Assembly (NCBI RefSeq): GCF_015291705.1
Contig: NZ_CP030050.1
Span: 558,001 to 622,000, forward strand
Direction: 5' to 3'
DNA: 64,000 bases
Source: Bradyrhizobium arachidis
GTDB lineage: Bacteria; Pseudomonadota; Alphaproteobacteria; Rhizobiales; Xanthobacteraceae
Part shown: positions 38,375 to 46,986 of the stretch, piece by piece
How positions within the stretch are numbered: the stretch's first letter is position 1
Layout of the letters: each line of letters begins with the position of its first letter
Made by a program: the position numbers and the translations under genes
Notes under the pieces: generated by a model
What the model saw: the letters and a program-made list of their open reading frames with translations, nothing else
Told to the model about the DNA's origin: nothing
Databases searched by the model: none

Positions 38375-39100
38375 ATGGCACGTGTTGCATTGGTGACGGG
38401 TGGTACACGGGGCATCGGAGCTGCGATCAGCAAGGCGCTGAAGGCGGCCGGCTACAAGGTCGCGGCGAGCTACGCCGGCAACGATGCCGCGGCGGAGAAG
38501 TTCAAGGCCGAGACCGGCATTGCCGTCTACAAATGGGACGTCAGCAGCTTCGACGCTTGCGCCGAAGGCGTGAAGAAGGTCGAGGCCGATCTCGGGCCGA
38601 TCGAGGTGCTCGTCAACAATGCCGGCATCACCCGCGACACCGCCTTCCACAAGATGACGCTCGAGCAGTGGAACGCCGTCATCAACACCAATCTCGGCTC
38701 GCTGTTCAACATGACGCGCCAGGTGATCGAGGGCATGCGTTCGCGCAAGTTCGGCCGCATCATCTCGATCTCGTCGATCAACGGCCAGAAGGGACAGTTC
38801 GGTCAGGTCAACTATTCCGCGGCGAAGGCCGGCGACATCGGCTTCACCAAGGCGCTGGCGCTGGAGAACGCCAAGGGTGGCATCACCGTGAATGCGATCT
38901 GCCCCGGCTATATCAACACCGAAATGGTGCAGGCGGTGCCGAAGGACGTTCTGGAGAAGAACGTGATTCCGCAGATCCCGGTCAGCCGGCTCGGCGAGCC
39001 CGAGGAGATCGCGCGCGCGGTCGTGTTCCTCGCCGCGGACGATGCGGGCTTCATCACGGGATCGACCATGACCATCAATGGCGGCCAGTATCAGGCCTGA
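38375..39100 (+). CDS. phaB: Acetoacetyl-CoA reductase
   Basis: 241 aa. NADPH-dependent SDR that makes (R)-3-hydroxybutyryl-CoA for PHB. Nucleotide loop VTGGTRGIGAAIS, NNAGITRD (structural), catalytic Ser in ISSINGQKGQFGQVNYSAAK with Tyr and Lys of YxxxK, and the QFGQVNYSAAKAGD block that distinguishes PhaB from FabG. AAGGAA lies before the ATG. 240 nt after phaA with a terminator between. Confidence 0.95.
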   Translation: MARVALVTGGTRGIGAAISKALKAAGYKVAASYAGNDAAAEKFKAETGIAVYKWDVSSFDACAEGVKKVEADLGPIEVLVNNAGITRDTAFHKMTLEQWNAVINTNLGSLFNMTRQVIEGMRSRKFGRIISISSINGQKGQFGQVNYSAAKAGDIGFTKALALENAKGGITVNAICPGYINTEMVQAVPKDVLEKNVIPQIPVSRLGEPEEIARAVVFLAADDAGFITGSTMTINGGQYQA

Positions 39101-39168
39101 TTTGGCCGCAGCCCTTTGATCCAAAAGCCTGTAGCTTCGGGCCCGACAAGGCGATAGTGAAGACGAAA

Positions 39169-39191
39169 ATGCCCGGCCTCGTGCCGGGCAT
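39169..39191 (+). terminator. Hairpin after phaB
   Basis: ATGCCCGGC and GCCGGGCAT around loop CTCGT. There is no T-run after the stem, so it is a weak terminator at most. Confidence 0.4.
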
Positions 39192-39216
39192 AAACGTCCT
39201 CAGAGCCTTTTGATCG

Positions 39217-40086
39217 ATGAGCCCCCGCACAGCCACACTGATCGGACTGACCGCGATCCTGATGTGGTCGCTGCTGTCCGTGATGACGGTCGCGACCGGA
39301 AAGATCCCGGCGTTCCAGCTCGCCGCGATGACCTTTGCGATCGGCGGTCTCGTCGGTCTCTTGACCTGGATCGGCCGCGGCGATGCCGCAAAAAGCCTGC
39401 GCCAGCCGCTGGTCGTGTGGGTTGTCGGCGTTGGCGGCCTGTTCGGCTATCACGCGCTGTATTTCCTCGCGCTGCGCTTTGCGCCGCCCGCAGAAGCTGG
39501 CCTTCTGAACTACATGTGGCCGCTCTTGATCGTGCTGTTCTCGTCCTTCCTGCCCGGCGAGCGGCTCGCCTTACACCACATCATCGGCGCCGTGCTCGGC
39601 CTCGTCGGCACCGTGCTGCTGTTCGCCGGCAACACCAGCGGTTTTGCGCCGGGGGCGGTGCCGGGATTGATTGCGGCCTTCATCGCCGCCTTCGTCTGGG
39701 CGACCTATTCGGTGCTGTCGCGCCGGCTCAAGGCGGTGCCGACCGATGCGGTCGCCGGCTTCTGCCTCGCCACATCCGGGCTCGCCGCGCTGATGCATGG
39801 TGTGCTGGAAACCACGGTGTGGCCGGAGACCGCGCTGCAATGGCTCGCCGTGATCGGGCTCGGCATCGGCCCCGTCGGCGCCGCCTTCTACGCCTGGGAC
39901 ATCGGCATGAAGCGCGGCGACATCCGCGTGCTCGGCGCCGCCTCCTACGCGACGCCGCTGCTCTCGACCGGCTTCCTCATCGCCGCCGGGTTTGCAAAGG
40001 CCAGCGCCAACATCGCCATCGCTGCGATCCTGATCGCCGGCGGCGGGTTGATCGCTGCGAAGGACATGGTGCTGCGGAAAAGGTGA
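39217..40086 (+). CDS. EamA/DMT family exporter (YddG-like)
   Basis: 289 aa, ten hydrophobic segments in two EamA repeats (GLTAILMWSLLSVMTVATG and IAAFIAAFVWATYSVLSRR). The stretch GYHALYFLALRFAPPAEAGLLNYMWPLLIVLF is characteristic of the YddG branch, which exports aromatic amino acids in enterics. Inner-membrane location. The substrate is inferred only from the subfamily. It starts 116 nt after phaB but behind a hairpin. Confidence 0.88.
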   Translation: MSPRTATLIGLTAILMWSLLSVMTVATGKIPAFQLAAMTFAIGGLVGLLTWIGRGDAAKSLRQPLVVWVVGVGGLFGYHALYFLALRFAPPAEAGLLNYMWPLLIVLFSSFLPGERLALHHIIGAVLGLVGTVLLFAGNTSGFAPGAVPGLIAAFIAAFVWATYSVLSRRLKAVPTDAVAGFCLATSGLAALMHGVLETTVWPETALQWLAVIGLGIGPVGAAFYAWDIGMKRGDIRVLGAASYATPLLSTGFLIAAGFAKASANIAIAAILIAGGGLIAAKDMVLRKR

Positions 40087-40138
40087 TTGTCATTTCGAGT
40101 TCGCCGCTTGCGCGCCGCCTCGGAACGACAGCGTCGAG

Positions 40139-40561
40139 CTACGGCTCCCAGCCCTTCGGCGCCAGCTCGAACTTGGCGAACTCGAATGCGGGCGCAACAG
40201 TGCAGCCGACCAGCGTCCACTCGCCCGTGGTCTCCGCCATCTGCCAGGCATTCGCCGGCACGATCGCCTGCGGACGCTCGCCGCCGAGCAGGTCGGTGCC
40301 GAGCCGTACCTCGTGCTGGGAACAGCCGTCATGGGCGATGCGCAGCATCAAGGGGCCGCCGGCGTAGTAATGCCAGGTCTCGACCGCATCGATGCGGTGC
40401 CAGTGCGAGCGTTCGCCGCGCGCGAGCAGGAAATAGATGAGCGTCGAGCGCGAACGGCCGTTGGCATCCGTGCTCTGGTCGCGAAAGGTCTCGCGATAGT
40501 GCCCGCCCTCGGGGTGCGGGCGGAGTTCGAGGCGTGCGATGATCTCGGCTGCGGTCGGCAT
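40139..40561 (-). CDS. Cupin domain protein (DUF985/Cupin_5)
   Basis: 140 aa, single beta-barrel. Characteristic start AAEIIARLELRPHPEGGHYRETF, then TLIYFLLARGERSHWHRIDAVETWHYYAGGP, with the His and Glu ligands of a cupin metal site, and a final VGCTVAPAFEFAKFEL. Function unproven for the family. It ends 52 nt after the stop of the convergent EamA exporter and is upstream, on its own strand, of nothing related; gloB follows in the same direction 24 nt before its start. Confidence 0.85.
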   Translation of the reverse strand: MPTAAEIIARLELRPHPEGGHYRETFRDQSTDANGRSRSTLIYFLLARGERSHWHRIDAVETWHYYAGGPLMLRIAHDGCSQHEVRLGTDLLGGERPQAIVPANAWQMAETTGEWTLVGCTVAPAFEFAKFELAPKGWEP

Positions 40562-40585
40562 CGATCCCCGTCAGGACTTGTTTGT

Positions 40586-41353
40586 TCAGGACTTGTTTTT
40601 GCGCTCGCGCAGCTCGCCGAACACCGCGGCGGCATCCGCGCCCTTCATGTGTAGCTTGGCTGCGACCTCGGGCGCATCAGCCCGCAGGAACACGTTTGCT
40701 CGCTTCTCGTCACCAAGCAGTGAGGGAATCGTCGGCTTGTTCTCGGCCCGCAGCTTCGCTACCTCCGCCGCGCGCGCCTGGAGCGCCGCGTTATCAGGCT
40801 CGACGGTGAGTGCGAATTTGACGTTGGACGCCGTGTATTCGTGGCCGCAATAGAGCTTGAAGTCGTCGGGCAGGGCGCGGAGCTTCAACAGCGAGTCCCA
40901 CATCATCGGATAGGTGCCCTCGAACACGCGGCCGCAGCCGATCGAGAACAGCGTGTCGGCGGCGAACACCGTCTTCTCATTGTCGAACACGTAGGAGATG
41001 TGGTCGAGCGTGTGGCCCGGCGTCTCGACGACGCGCGCGAGCAGATTACCGACCTTGACCACGTCGGCATTGGCAACGCGCAGATCGACGTTCGCAATCT
41101 TCGTCGTCTTGTCGTGCGGCGCGACGACGCGGCAATTGTATTTCTGCTTGAGTTCGGCGACGCCGCCGACATGATCGCCATGATGATGGGTGATCAGGAT
41201 GTCGGTGAGCTGCCAGCCCTCGCGCTCCAGCGCCGCAAGGATGGGACCGGCCTCCGGCGCATCGATCGACGCGGTTGCCTTGGTTTCCACATCGTGGATC
41301 AAATAACCGAAATTGTCGTTTAAACAGTTGAAAGTACGAATTTCGGCGGCCAT
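40586..41353 (-). CDS. gloB: Hydroxyacylglutathione hydrolase (glyoxalase II)
   Basis: 255 aa from ATG 41353 (GGAG upstream); a longer open frame reaching 42331 is antisense noise. Metallo-beta-lactamase fold hydrolysing S-lactoylglutathione to lactate and glutathione. Dinuclear metal motif THHHGDHVGG, further ligands His in ETPGHTLDH and Asp in VFAADTLFSIGCGRVFEG, and LYCGHEYTASN. The C-terminal helix domain with KRANVFLRAD is the glutathione-binding part. Divergent from the methyltransferase at 41462, a pairing I recall as common in alphaproteobacteria. Confidence 0.95.
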   Translation of the reverse strand: MAAEIRTFNCLNDNFGYLIHDVETKATASIDAPEAGPILAALEREGWQLTDILITHHHGDHVGGVAELKQKYNCRVVAPHDKTTKIANVDLRVANADVVKVGNLLARVVETPGHTLDHISYVFDNEKTVFAADTLFSIGCGRVFEGTYPMMWDSLLKLRALPDDFKLYCGHEYTASNVKFALTVEPDNAALQARAAEVAKLRAENKPTIPSLLGDEKRANVFLRADAPEVAAKLHMKGADAAAVFGELRERKNKS

Positions 41354-41461
41354 GACATCTCCATCGCGCTCAGCCCCGCCAGACAAATATGGCGTTAACG
41401 TTGCGCAGGCAATGCAATATTCCGCGCGCAGCAGTGCCCTCGTGCATGTTACATTGCCGTC

Positions 41462-42208
41462 ATGAGCATCGATGTCGTCGATCTTCGCGAGTTCTATTCC
41501 CGCCGCCTCGGGATCGTGGCGCGGCAAATGATCAATCGCGGCATCAGGGAGCGCTGGCCGAATGCCGACGGCCAGCGCGTGCTTGGCATCGGCTATCCGA
41601 CGCCCTATCTCGGGTTGTTTCGCGAGGATGCCGAGCGCTGCATCGCCTTCATGCCGGCGGCCCAGGGCGTGCTGAAATGGCCGACGGGACGGCCGGCGCT
41701 GGCCTCGCTGGTGGATGAATTCACGCTGCCGCTTCCCGACGCCGCGGTCGACCGCATCCTGCTGATCCACGCGCTGGAGATGTCGGACGATCCGGCTGCG
41801 CTGCTGCGCGAGGTGTGGCGGGTGCTGTCGCCTTCGGGGCGCGTCATCGCGGTGATCCCGAACCGGCGGGGAGTGTGGACCCGCACCGACAACACGCCGT
41901 TCGGCCACGGCCGGCCCTATTCGCGCTCGCAGATCACCGAGCTGCTGCGCCAGACCTGGTTCACGCCGACCGCCTGGGGCGAGGCGCTGTTCATGCCGCC
42001 CTATGCCGGCGGCTGGGTGCTGAAATCGGCGCAGATGTGGGAGCGTGCCGGCGCGGCGCTGTCGCTGCCCTTTGCCGGGGTGCACATCGTCGAGGCCACC
42101 AAGCAGGTCTACCGCGCGATCCCCGCCAAGCACGAACGCGCGCGCCTCATTCCCGCACTGACCAAGCCGGTGCTGGTGCCGTCCTCGACCACGGTCACGC
42201 GGAGCTAA
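41462..42208 (+). CDS. Class I SAM-dependent methyltransferase
   Basis: 248 aa. Methyltransf_11-like. Motif I is degenerate: RVLGIGYPTPYLGLF instead of VLDxGxGxG. Later parts are well kept: LPLPDAAVDRILLIHALEMSDDPAALLREVWRVLSPSGRVIAVIPNRRGVW. The C-terminal half (HIVEATKQVYRAIPAKHER) is typical of a subfamily next to gloB in alphaproteobacteria. The altered glycine loop means that SAM binding should be checked. Substrate unknown. Confidence 0.82.
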   Translation: MSIDVVDLREFYSRRLGIVARQMINRGIRERWPNADGQRVLGIGYPTPYLGLFREDAERCIAFMPAAQGVLKWPTGRPALASLVDEFTLPLPDAAVDRILLIHALEMSDDPAALLREVWRVLSPSGRVIAVIPNRRGVWTRTDNTPFGHGRPYSRSQITELLRQTWFTPTAWGEALFMPPYAGGWVLKSAQMWERAGAALSLPFAGVHIVEATKQVYRAIPAKHERARLIPALTKPVLVPSSTTVTRS

Positions 42209-42239
42209 GGCACAAGCGTCGCCGGGACCACGGTGCGCT

Positions 42240-42406
42240 CCCTCTCCCGCTTGCGGGAGAGGGCTGGGGAGAGGGTGCCTCCGCAGAGAGATTCCCCGAG
42301 AGGAGAGAGCCCTCACCCGGCGCTTTGCCATAGCCGAGGCTCTGCCTCGGCGTTTCTGAGAACGGCCGCCGGAGGCGGCCTACGCCTCTCCCGCAAGCGG
42401 GAGAGG
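42240..42406. repeat. Intergenic palindromic repeat, family D copy 2
   Basis: Opens with the hairpin CCCTCTCCCGCTTGCGGGAG, includes GCCCTCACCCGG, two extra hairpins (GCCGAGGCTCTGCCTCGGC and GGCCGCCGGAGGCGGCC), and closes with CCTCTCCCGCAAGCGGGAG. Same plan as 5200-5341. Confidence 0.7.
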
Positions 42407-42430
42407 TGCAACACCGCCACCGACTGTTCT

Positions 42431-42461
42431 CAAACAAACGTCCCGGCGCGAGGCCGGGACG
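42431..42461 (-). terminator. Rho-independent terminator of the DUF4167 gene
   Basis: On the minus strand, CGTCCCGGC pairs with GCCGGGACG around CTCGC and is followed by TTTGTTTG, 28 nt after the stop of the DUF4167 gene. Confidence 0.7.
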
Positions 42462-42488
42462 ATTGCAGATCAGAAAATCAGAAAAGGC

Positions 42489-43268
42489 TTACTCGCCGGG
42501 CGCGAGATCGTCGCTCGAACCGGCGGGCGCTGCCTCGCGCTCGGGGCGCGGGCCGTGCGGCCGGCGCCGGCGGCGCGGATAGCGTTCGCCACCGCCGCCC
42601 TCAAAGCCGCCCTGGCCGGCATTGGCGCCGACATTCGCTTGCGGCTGTGCGCCGGTGATGAAGGAGGGCAGGCGGTCGACGCTGCCGGCATCGGCGATGA
42701 CGGGCTGCGGCTGGTTCGCAGGTTGCGGCTGCGGTTGATATTGCGGCTGCGGACGATGGTCGCGTTCGCGGTGCTCGCGCGGCTGCTGGTTGTCGCGCTG
42801 ATAGGGCTGCTGGCCGTCGCGGCTCTGGTGATCACGCTGGTGATGATCGCGCTGGCCCTCGCGCATGTAAGGCTGCTGCTGTTGCGGCTGCGGGACGAAG
42901 CCCGGCTCCTGGCCGAAATTCGAGAAATTCTCGCCGTCGTCCTCGCTATCGTCGCTGGTGCTGATCGGCTCGTCGCCGCGCGGCTGCTGCTGGTTCTGGC
43001 GGAACTGTTCCTGGGCCGCCGCGATCAGGCGGAAATAATGCTCGGCATGCTGGTAGTAGTTCTCGGCTGCAACGGGGTCGCCGGAGGACCGCGCGTCGCG
43101 CGCGAGCTGGAGATATTTCTCGGCGATGTGCGAGGCCGTGCCGCGGATCTTGATGTCGGGTCCGTTGGACTCGTAGACCCGGGTCATCGGGTTCTGGCCG
43201 CGCCGGTTGTTGTTGTTGTTATTGTTGTTGCGGTTGCGCATCCGCTGCTTGTTCTGACCGTTTCTCAT
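42489..43268 (-). CDS. DUF4167 domain protein with Asn-run and Gln-rich disordered tail
   Basis: 259 aa. Starts MRNGQNKQRMRNRNNNNNNNNRRGQN, a basic Asn run encoded by near-identical AAC/AAT codons. Residues about 27-90 (TRVYESNGPDIKIRGTASHI and AEKYLQLARDARSSGDPVAA) are the DUF4167 core, a short helical unit like a TPR. The rest is low-complexity Gln/Pro/Arg/His and ends RRRRRPHGPRPER. This make-up suggests RNA binding or phase separation (inference); no function is known to me. The conserved neighbour prmC lies upstream. Confidence 0.85.
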   Translation of the reverse strand: MRNGQNKQRMRNRNNNNNNNNRRGQNPMTRVYESNGPDIKIRGTASHIAEKYLQLARDARSSGDPVAAENYYQHAEHYFRLIAAAQEQFRQNQQQPRGDEPISTSDDSEDDGENFSNFGQEPGFVPQPQQQQPYMREGQRDHHQRDHQSRDGQQPYQRDNQQPREHRERDHRPQPQYQPQPQPANQPQPVIADAGSVDRLPSFITGAQPQANVGANAGQGGFEGGGGERYPRRRRRPHGPRPEREAAPAGSSDDLAPGE

Positions 43269-43731
43269 GTCCTGCCTTTAATTCCAGCCCTAAAGGTTGC
43301 ACGCATTACTGATTGCTAGGAGTGACTTGCTGACAGCGGTTCACATGTCTCGCGCGCACCGCGCGCAAGAGCGGATCGAACCCTGCCGATGTTCGTCGAC
43401 CGTCGCGTTCAACAAAGACGCGTTCCCCACTCGCCAGCATCCATCGCCAGCGAACCCATTCATATCGCCTGCCGAAACAAGCCCAGCTTTGTTGCGTAAG
43501 TCTTCAAGCGCAATATCTGGCTTTCGTTCACGTTGCGGTCGGAGAGCAGCGCAGCTCCACTGGCCATCGCGCTCAACAGGACCTGCGGCTTGGAACCTAT
43601 AATCAGTAACGCTCTCGCCCGAGAGCCCCGGCTTTCGCCCGTAGGTGTACGGGGCCGGCACCGATGTGTTGAGCGGAACGTAGTCGTTCCGAAGGGATAT
43701 TCCAAGAGCTTTTTACAGGCCAATCGGGCTT
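43269..43731. other. 463-bp intergenic stretch with no supported gene
   Basis: Between DUF4167 and prmC. A frame at 43341-43661 (minus) resembles nothing known and has no ribosome site. Composition is somewhat lower in GC than in the neighbours, so the DUF4167 promoter or a small RNA could be here, but no specific signal was identified. Confidence 0.4.
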
Positions 43732-44622
43732 TTATGGGGGCATTTTTCGGGCCGATACGGCTCGGAGAATGCCTCCAAGGTCGGCCTTGGCTGGCCTGTC
43801 CACCGATAACGCGGCAGCCCCCATCAAGGTTTCAATATTCCGGGCCTGGCCCTGGCCGGCCTCGACGATCAGCGCCCCGCCTGCGGCGAGAAGCTCGGCC
43901 GCCTGCGGGATCAGGATGCGGTAGGCATCATAGCCGTCATTGCCGCCATCGAGCGCCAGATGCGGATCGTGCTCGCGCACCTCGATGTTCAATTTCGGAA
44001 TTTCAGCTGAGGGAATATAGGGCGGGTTCGACACGATGAGGTCGAACGGGCCTTGAAGCGCCGCCGCATAAGAGCAGGCGACGAAGGCGGCGCGGCCGGA
44101 CAGGCCGAGTGTGGCCGCATTATCGCGTGCGGTGTTGAGCGCGGTCAGGCTGACATCGGTGCCGACGCCGAACGCCTCGGGAATCTCGTGCAGCAAAGCG
44201 AGCAGGATGGCGCCGGATCCGGTGCCGATATCGGCGATTCGCGGGCGCCGCCCCGAAACCCTGAACTCGCGAAAAATCTCGAGCGCCAGCTCGACCACGG
44301 TTTCAGTGTCCGGCCGCGGCACCAGCGTTGCCTCGGACAGCCGGAACGGCAAGCCCCAGAATTCCCGTGCTCCCAAAATGCGGGCGACCGGCTCATGCGC
44401 GAGCCTGCGCTGCGCATAGCCTTCCAGCCGCGCAGCCTCGTCAGGTGTCAGTCGTCGCGCCGCCTGCGTCACCATGGCGGTGAGATCGAGCTCCACGGCC
44501 GCGCCGACGAGCAGGCGTGCATCGAGGCCGGGCTCCTCGATGCCCGCCGCTTGCAGCCGTGCCGCAAGCGCGCGTCGCGCGCTCTCGATGCTGTGTCTGG
44601 AATCTGTCGCCAATGGAACCAT
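43732..44622 (-). CDS. prmC: Peptide chain release factor N5-glutamine methyltransferase
   Basis: 296 aa from ATG 44622 (AAGGCAGG upstream). Methylates the Gln of GGQ in RF1/RF2. N-terminal helical domain, hinge with FWGLPFRLSEATLVPRPDTE, SAM motif IADIGTGSGAILLALL, and the catalytic NPPY motif in DLIVSNPPYIPSAEI; the conserved GGNDGYDAYR follows. Usually next to prfA in this group; here prfA lies 8 kb away with a transporter cluster between them. Divergent from the HIT gene at 44715. Confidence 0.95.
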   Translation of the reverse strand: MVPLATDSRHSIESARRALAARLQAAGIEEPGLDARLLVGAAVELDLTAMVTQAARRLTPDEAARLEGYAQRRLAHEPVARILGAREFWGLPFRLSEATLVPRPDTETVVELALEIFREFRVSGRRPRIADIGTGSGAILLALLHEIPEAFGVGTDVSLTALNTARDNAATLGLSGRAAFVACSYAAALQGPFDLIVSNPPYIPSAEIPKLNIEVREHDPHLALDGGNDGYDAYRILIPQAAELLAAGGALIVEAGQGQARNIETLMGAAALSVDRPAKADLGGILRAVSARKMPP

Positions 44623-44714
44623 CCTGCCTTGGCATCGTGGATAGATCGGCGGACTTGCTTGCGTCAACGGAAAGGAGCGCGTTTGATCGCGCCGCGTGGC
44701 GAAGGGAGGCATCC

Positions 44715-45140
44715 ATGACGGCCTATGACGATCAGAACGTCTTCGCAAAGATCCTGCGCGGCGAAATTCCCTGCTTCGAGGTGTTCAGGGACGACCGCAG
44801 CTTCGCCTTCCTCGACATCATGCCGCGCTCACCGGGGCACACGCTGGTGATCCCGAGGGCTCCAGCGCGCGGCATTCTCGACATCGCCGATGACGATCTC
44901 GCCGCGGTTGCCCGCACCGCCAAGCGGATCGCGATCGCGGCGATGAAGGCCTTCGACGCGGAAGGGATCATCCTCCAGCAGTTCAGCGAGCCCGCCAGCG
45001 GGCAGGTGGTGCTTCACCTGCACATGCATGTCATGCCGGTCCGGGCCGGCATCGAGCTGCTGCCGGCGCAGACGCGCAAGGAGGACATGGCCGTGCTCGC
45101 CGAGCATACCAAGCGGATGATCGCGGCGCTTGCTGGCTGA
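44715..45140 (+). CDS. HIT family protein (Hint-like nucleotide hydrolase)
   Basis: 141 aa from ATG 44715 behind GGGAGG. Core of the histidine-triad superfamily: FAKILRGEIPCFEVFRDD, FLDIMPRSPGHTLVIPR and the triad HLHMHVMP near residue 100. Such enzymes hydrolyse nucleoside phosphoramidates or dinucleotides in the cytoplasm. Length fits Hint-like proteins (E. coli HinT 119). Stands alone, divergent from prmC. Confidence 0.92.
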   Translation: MTAYDDQNVFAKILRGEIPCFEVFRDDRSFAFLDIMPRSPGHTLVIPRAPARGILDIADDDLAAVARTAKRIAIAAMKAFDAEGIILQQFSEPASGQVVLHLHMHVMPVRAGIELLPAQTRKEDMAVLAEHTKRMIAALAG

Positions 45141-45203
45141 TTTGGCGTCTGACGTGATCAGCTTCGCTCCACCAACCTACCAGCGAACTTTCCTCGACCT
45201 TCA

Positions 45204-46145
45204 TCATCGTTTGTTCAGCGGGCGGGGTCGAAGGGGGGAGCCAATCGGACATTCGAGCGCGGCACGATCCCAGCTTCCAGTATCAGCCGCCGCCCGATAG
45301 GTGCTCTGCAGAAACGCCATAAGCGTCTCCTCAGGCTCGCTGGATTTTCGCACGAGGTCGTAGGGCAGGAGATATTCGCCGAGCTTGTTATCGAAGTATG
45401 CGCCTTCCGGCATGACCTGTCCGTCAGCGAAGCCGTTCGGGGTGGGATAGGCATAGGAATAGAAGGCCGCGAACTCCGCACCACCTCCGCCCGGCCAGAA
45501 GCCGGCGGAGGAGACCTCATCGCTATAGGCCTCGCGGGTCACGACATCAGGCAAACCCGGAACGCCGCCCGGATGAAGCGGGGCGGGACGACCGGAGAAG
45601 CGCGTCACCGCGAGATCGAAGCTGCCCCAGAAGAGATGGACCGGACTGACCTTCCCCGTGAATCCTGTCCGAAACCGATGAAAGACTCCGTTGATCGCCA
45701 CGAGGGCTCGAAAGAACCGCGTCACGGCGTCCGCATCGTAGGGCCTGATTTGGCGGTCATCCCGGAACGGGATCGGATTCGGGACCTCGCTGGGCCGACC
45801 GTCGAATTCCGGTATTCCGCCGAGATGTCCTATCAGTTCGCAGAACCGGGTGTGAAATTCGGCGACGGACATTCGCCCGAGCGGCATTTCAGCCCTGCAG
45901 CCGTCGGCCGCCTCTCCGATCAGGACATGACGGCAGAGATCGAAGACGATCTCGATGCCAGATCCGTCCGGAACCAGTGAAGTCGTGAGCCCGCGTGCAT
46001 TCACGTAGAAAGTCGCGTGCCAGGAATGGTTGACCCACGGCGTTCTCGCGAGCCGATACTTGCCGACAACCTGGCAATACAAATGAAGCGCAGAACAGCT
46101 TTCGCGCCATGCCTCGAAGGGGATCTCCGGCCAGATCGTGCTCAT
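45204..46145 (-). CDS. DUF5996 family protein
   Basis: 313 aa from ATG 46145 (GGGAGAAG 6 nt upstream); the open frame before it is not conserved. Starts IWPEIPFEAWRESCSALHLYCQVVGKYRL and includes NHSWHATFYVNARGLTTS and SGIEIVFDLCRHVL, which I recognise as DUF5996. Aromatic-rich, with FWGSFDLAVTRFSGR and FYSYAYPTP. No function is established that I know of. Downstream of the liv genes on the same strand, but with a 142-nt gap, so operon membership is uncertain. Confidence 0.78.
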   Translation of the reverse strand: MSTIWPEIPFEAWRESCSALHLYCQVVGKYRLARTPWVNHSWHATFYVNARGLTTSLVPDGSGIEIVFDLCRHVLIGEAADGCRAEMPLGRMSVAEFHTRFCELIGHLGGIPEFDGRPSEVPNPIPFRDDRQIRPYDADAVTRFFRALVAINGVFHRFRTGFTGKVSPVHLFWGSFDLAVTRFSGRPAPLHPGGVPGLPDVVTREAYSDEVSSAGFWPGGGGAEFAAFYSYAYPTPNGFADGQVMPEGAYFDNKLGEYLLPYDLVRKSSEPEETLMAFLQSTYRAAADTGSWDRAALECPIGSPLRPRPLNKR

Positions 46146-46287
46146 GGTGTCTTCTCCCGACTTGGGCAAGACCTCACCTCTACGGGCGACCCGGTGTCCG
46201 CCTTGGGCACCAGTCGACATTCCGGGGTGGGGCCGCGTGTCCGCTCGCTCCTCGAAAGCAGACACCCCGAGTTTATGGGTAGACGCC

Positions 46288-46986
46288 CTAGACGCCAAGA
46301 TAGCGTTGCAGCAGTTCCGGCTGGGCCTTGAGTTCCTGCGCCGGACCTTCGTGCACGATGTGGCCGTTATTGATGATGTAGATCCGCGTCGCCAGCGCCA
46401 GCGTTGCCGCCAGATTCTGTTCGACCAGCACGATGGTCTGGCCGGCGGCCGCGAGCTCGCGGCAGGCCTTGACGAGATCGTGGACGATCACCGGCGCAAG
46501 CCCCTCGAACGGCTCGTCCAGCAGCACGATCTTGGGATCGCGCACGAGTGCCCGTGCGATCGCCAGCATCTGCTGCTCGCCGCCGGAGAGCTCGGTGCCG
46601 CGGTTGCTGCGCCGCTCCTTCAGCCGCGGAAACATCTCGTAGATGCGCCCGAGCGGCCAACGCTTCGGCGCAGTGATGCCGGCGAGGACGATGTTCTCCT
46701 CCACTGACAGGCTGCCAAAGATGCGGCGCTCCTCGTGCACGAGCTGCATGCCCGCCTGCGCGATCTTGTGGCTCCGCCGACCGGCAACGTCGATGCCGTC
46801 GAACTTGATGCTGCCGCTGCGCGGCGTCACCACGCCCATCAGACTCTTCAGCGTCGTGCTCTTGCCGGCGCCGTTGCGGCCGAGCAGCGCCACCACCTCG
46901 TGACGCTCGACATGCATGGCGACGTCGAACAGGATATGGGAATCGCCGTAATAGCTGTTCAGGCCGTTGACCTCGATCAGGCTCAT
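46288..46986 (-). CDS. livF: Branched-chain amino acid-type ABC transporter ATP-binding protein
   Basis: 232 aa. ABC ATPase of the hydrophobic amino acid uptake family. Walker A GRNGAGKSTT, Q-loop QLVHEERRIFGSLS, signature LSGGEQQMLAIARAL, Walker B IVLLDEPFEGLAP and His-loop VLVEQN. The size and AERRIF-type loop mark LivF rather than LivG. Its ATG overlaps the stop of the LivM-LivG fusion (ATGA). It completes the importer with LivH, the fused LivM-LivG and the binding protein at 49817-51151. Confidence 0.93.
   Translation of the reverse strand: MSLIEVNGLNSYYGDSHILFDVAMHVERHEVVALLGRNGAGKSTTLKSLMGVVTPRSGSIKFDGIDVAGRRSHKIAQAGMQLVHEERRIFGSLSVEENIVLAGITAPKRWPLGRIYEMFPRLKERRSNRGTELSGGEQQMLAIARALVRDPKIVLLDEPFEGLAPVIVHDLVKACRELAAAGQTIVLVEQNLAATLALATRIYIINNGHIVHEGPAQELKAQPELLQRYLGV

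Noticed and set aside
43200..43245. GTTGTTGTT... run that might be a repeat array or CRISPR remnant
   Set aside because: It is the Asn run of the DUF4167 protein, with no spacers. No CRISPR array or cas gene was seen anywhere.
43341..43661. 106-codon minus-strand frame before prmC
   Set aside because: No ribosome site, no recognisable domain, biased composition; not supported as a gene.
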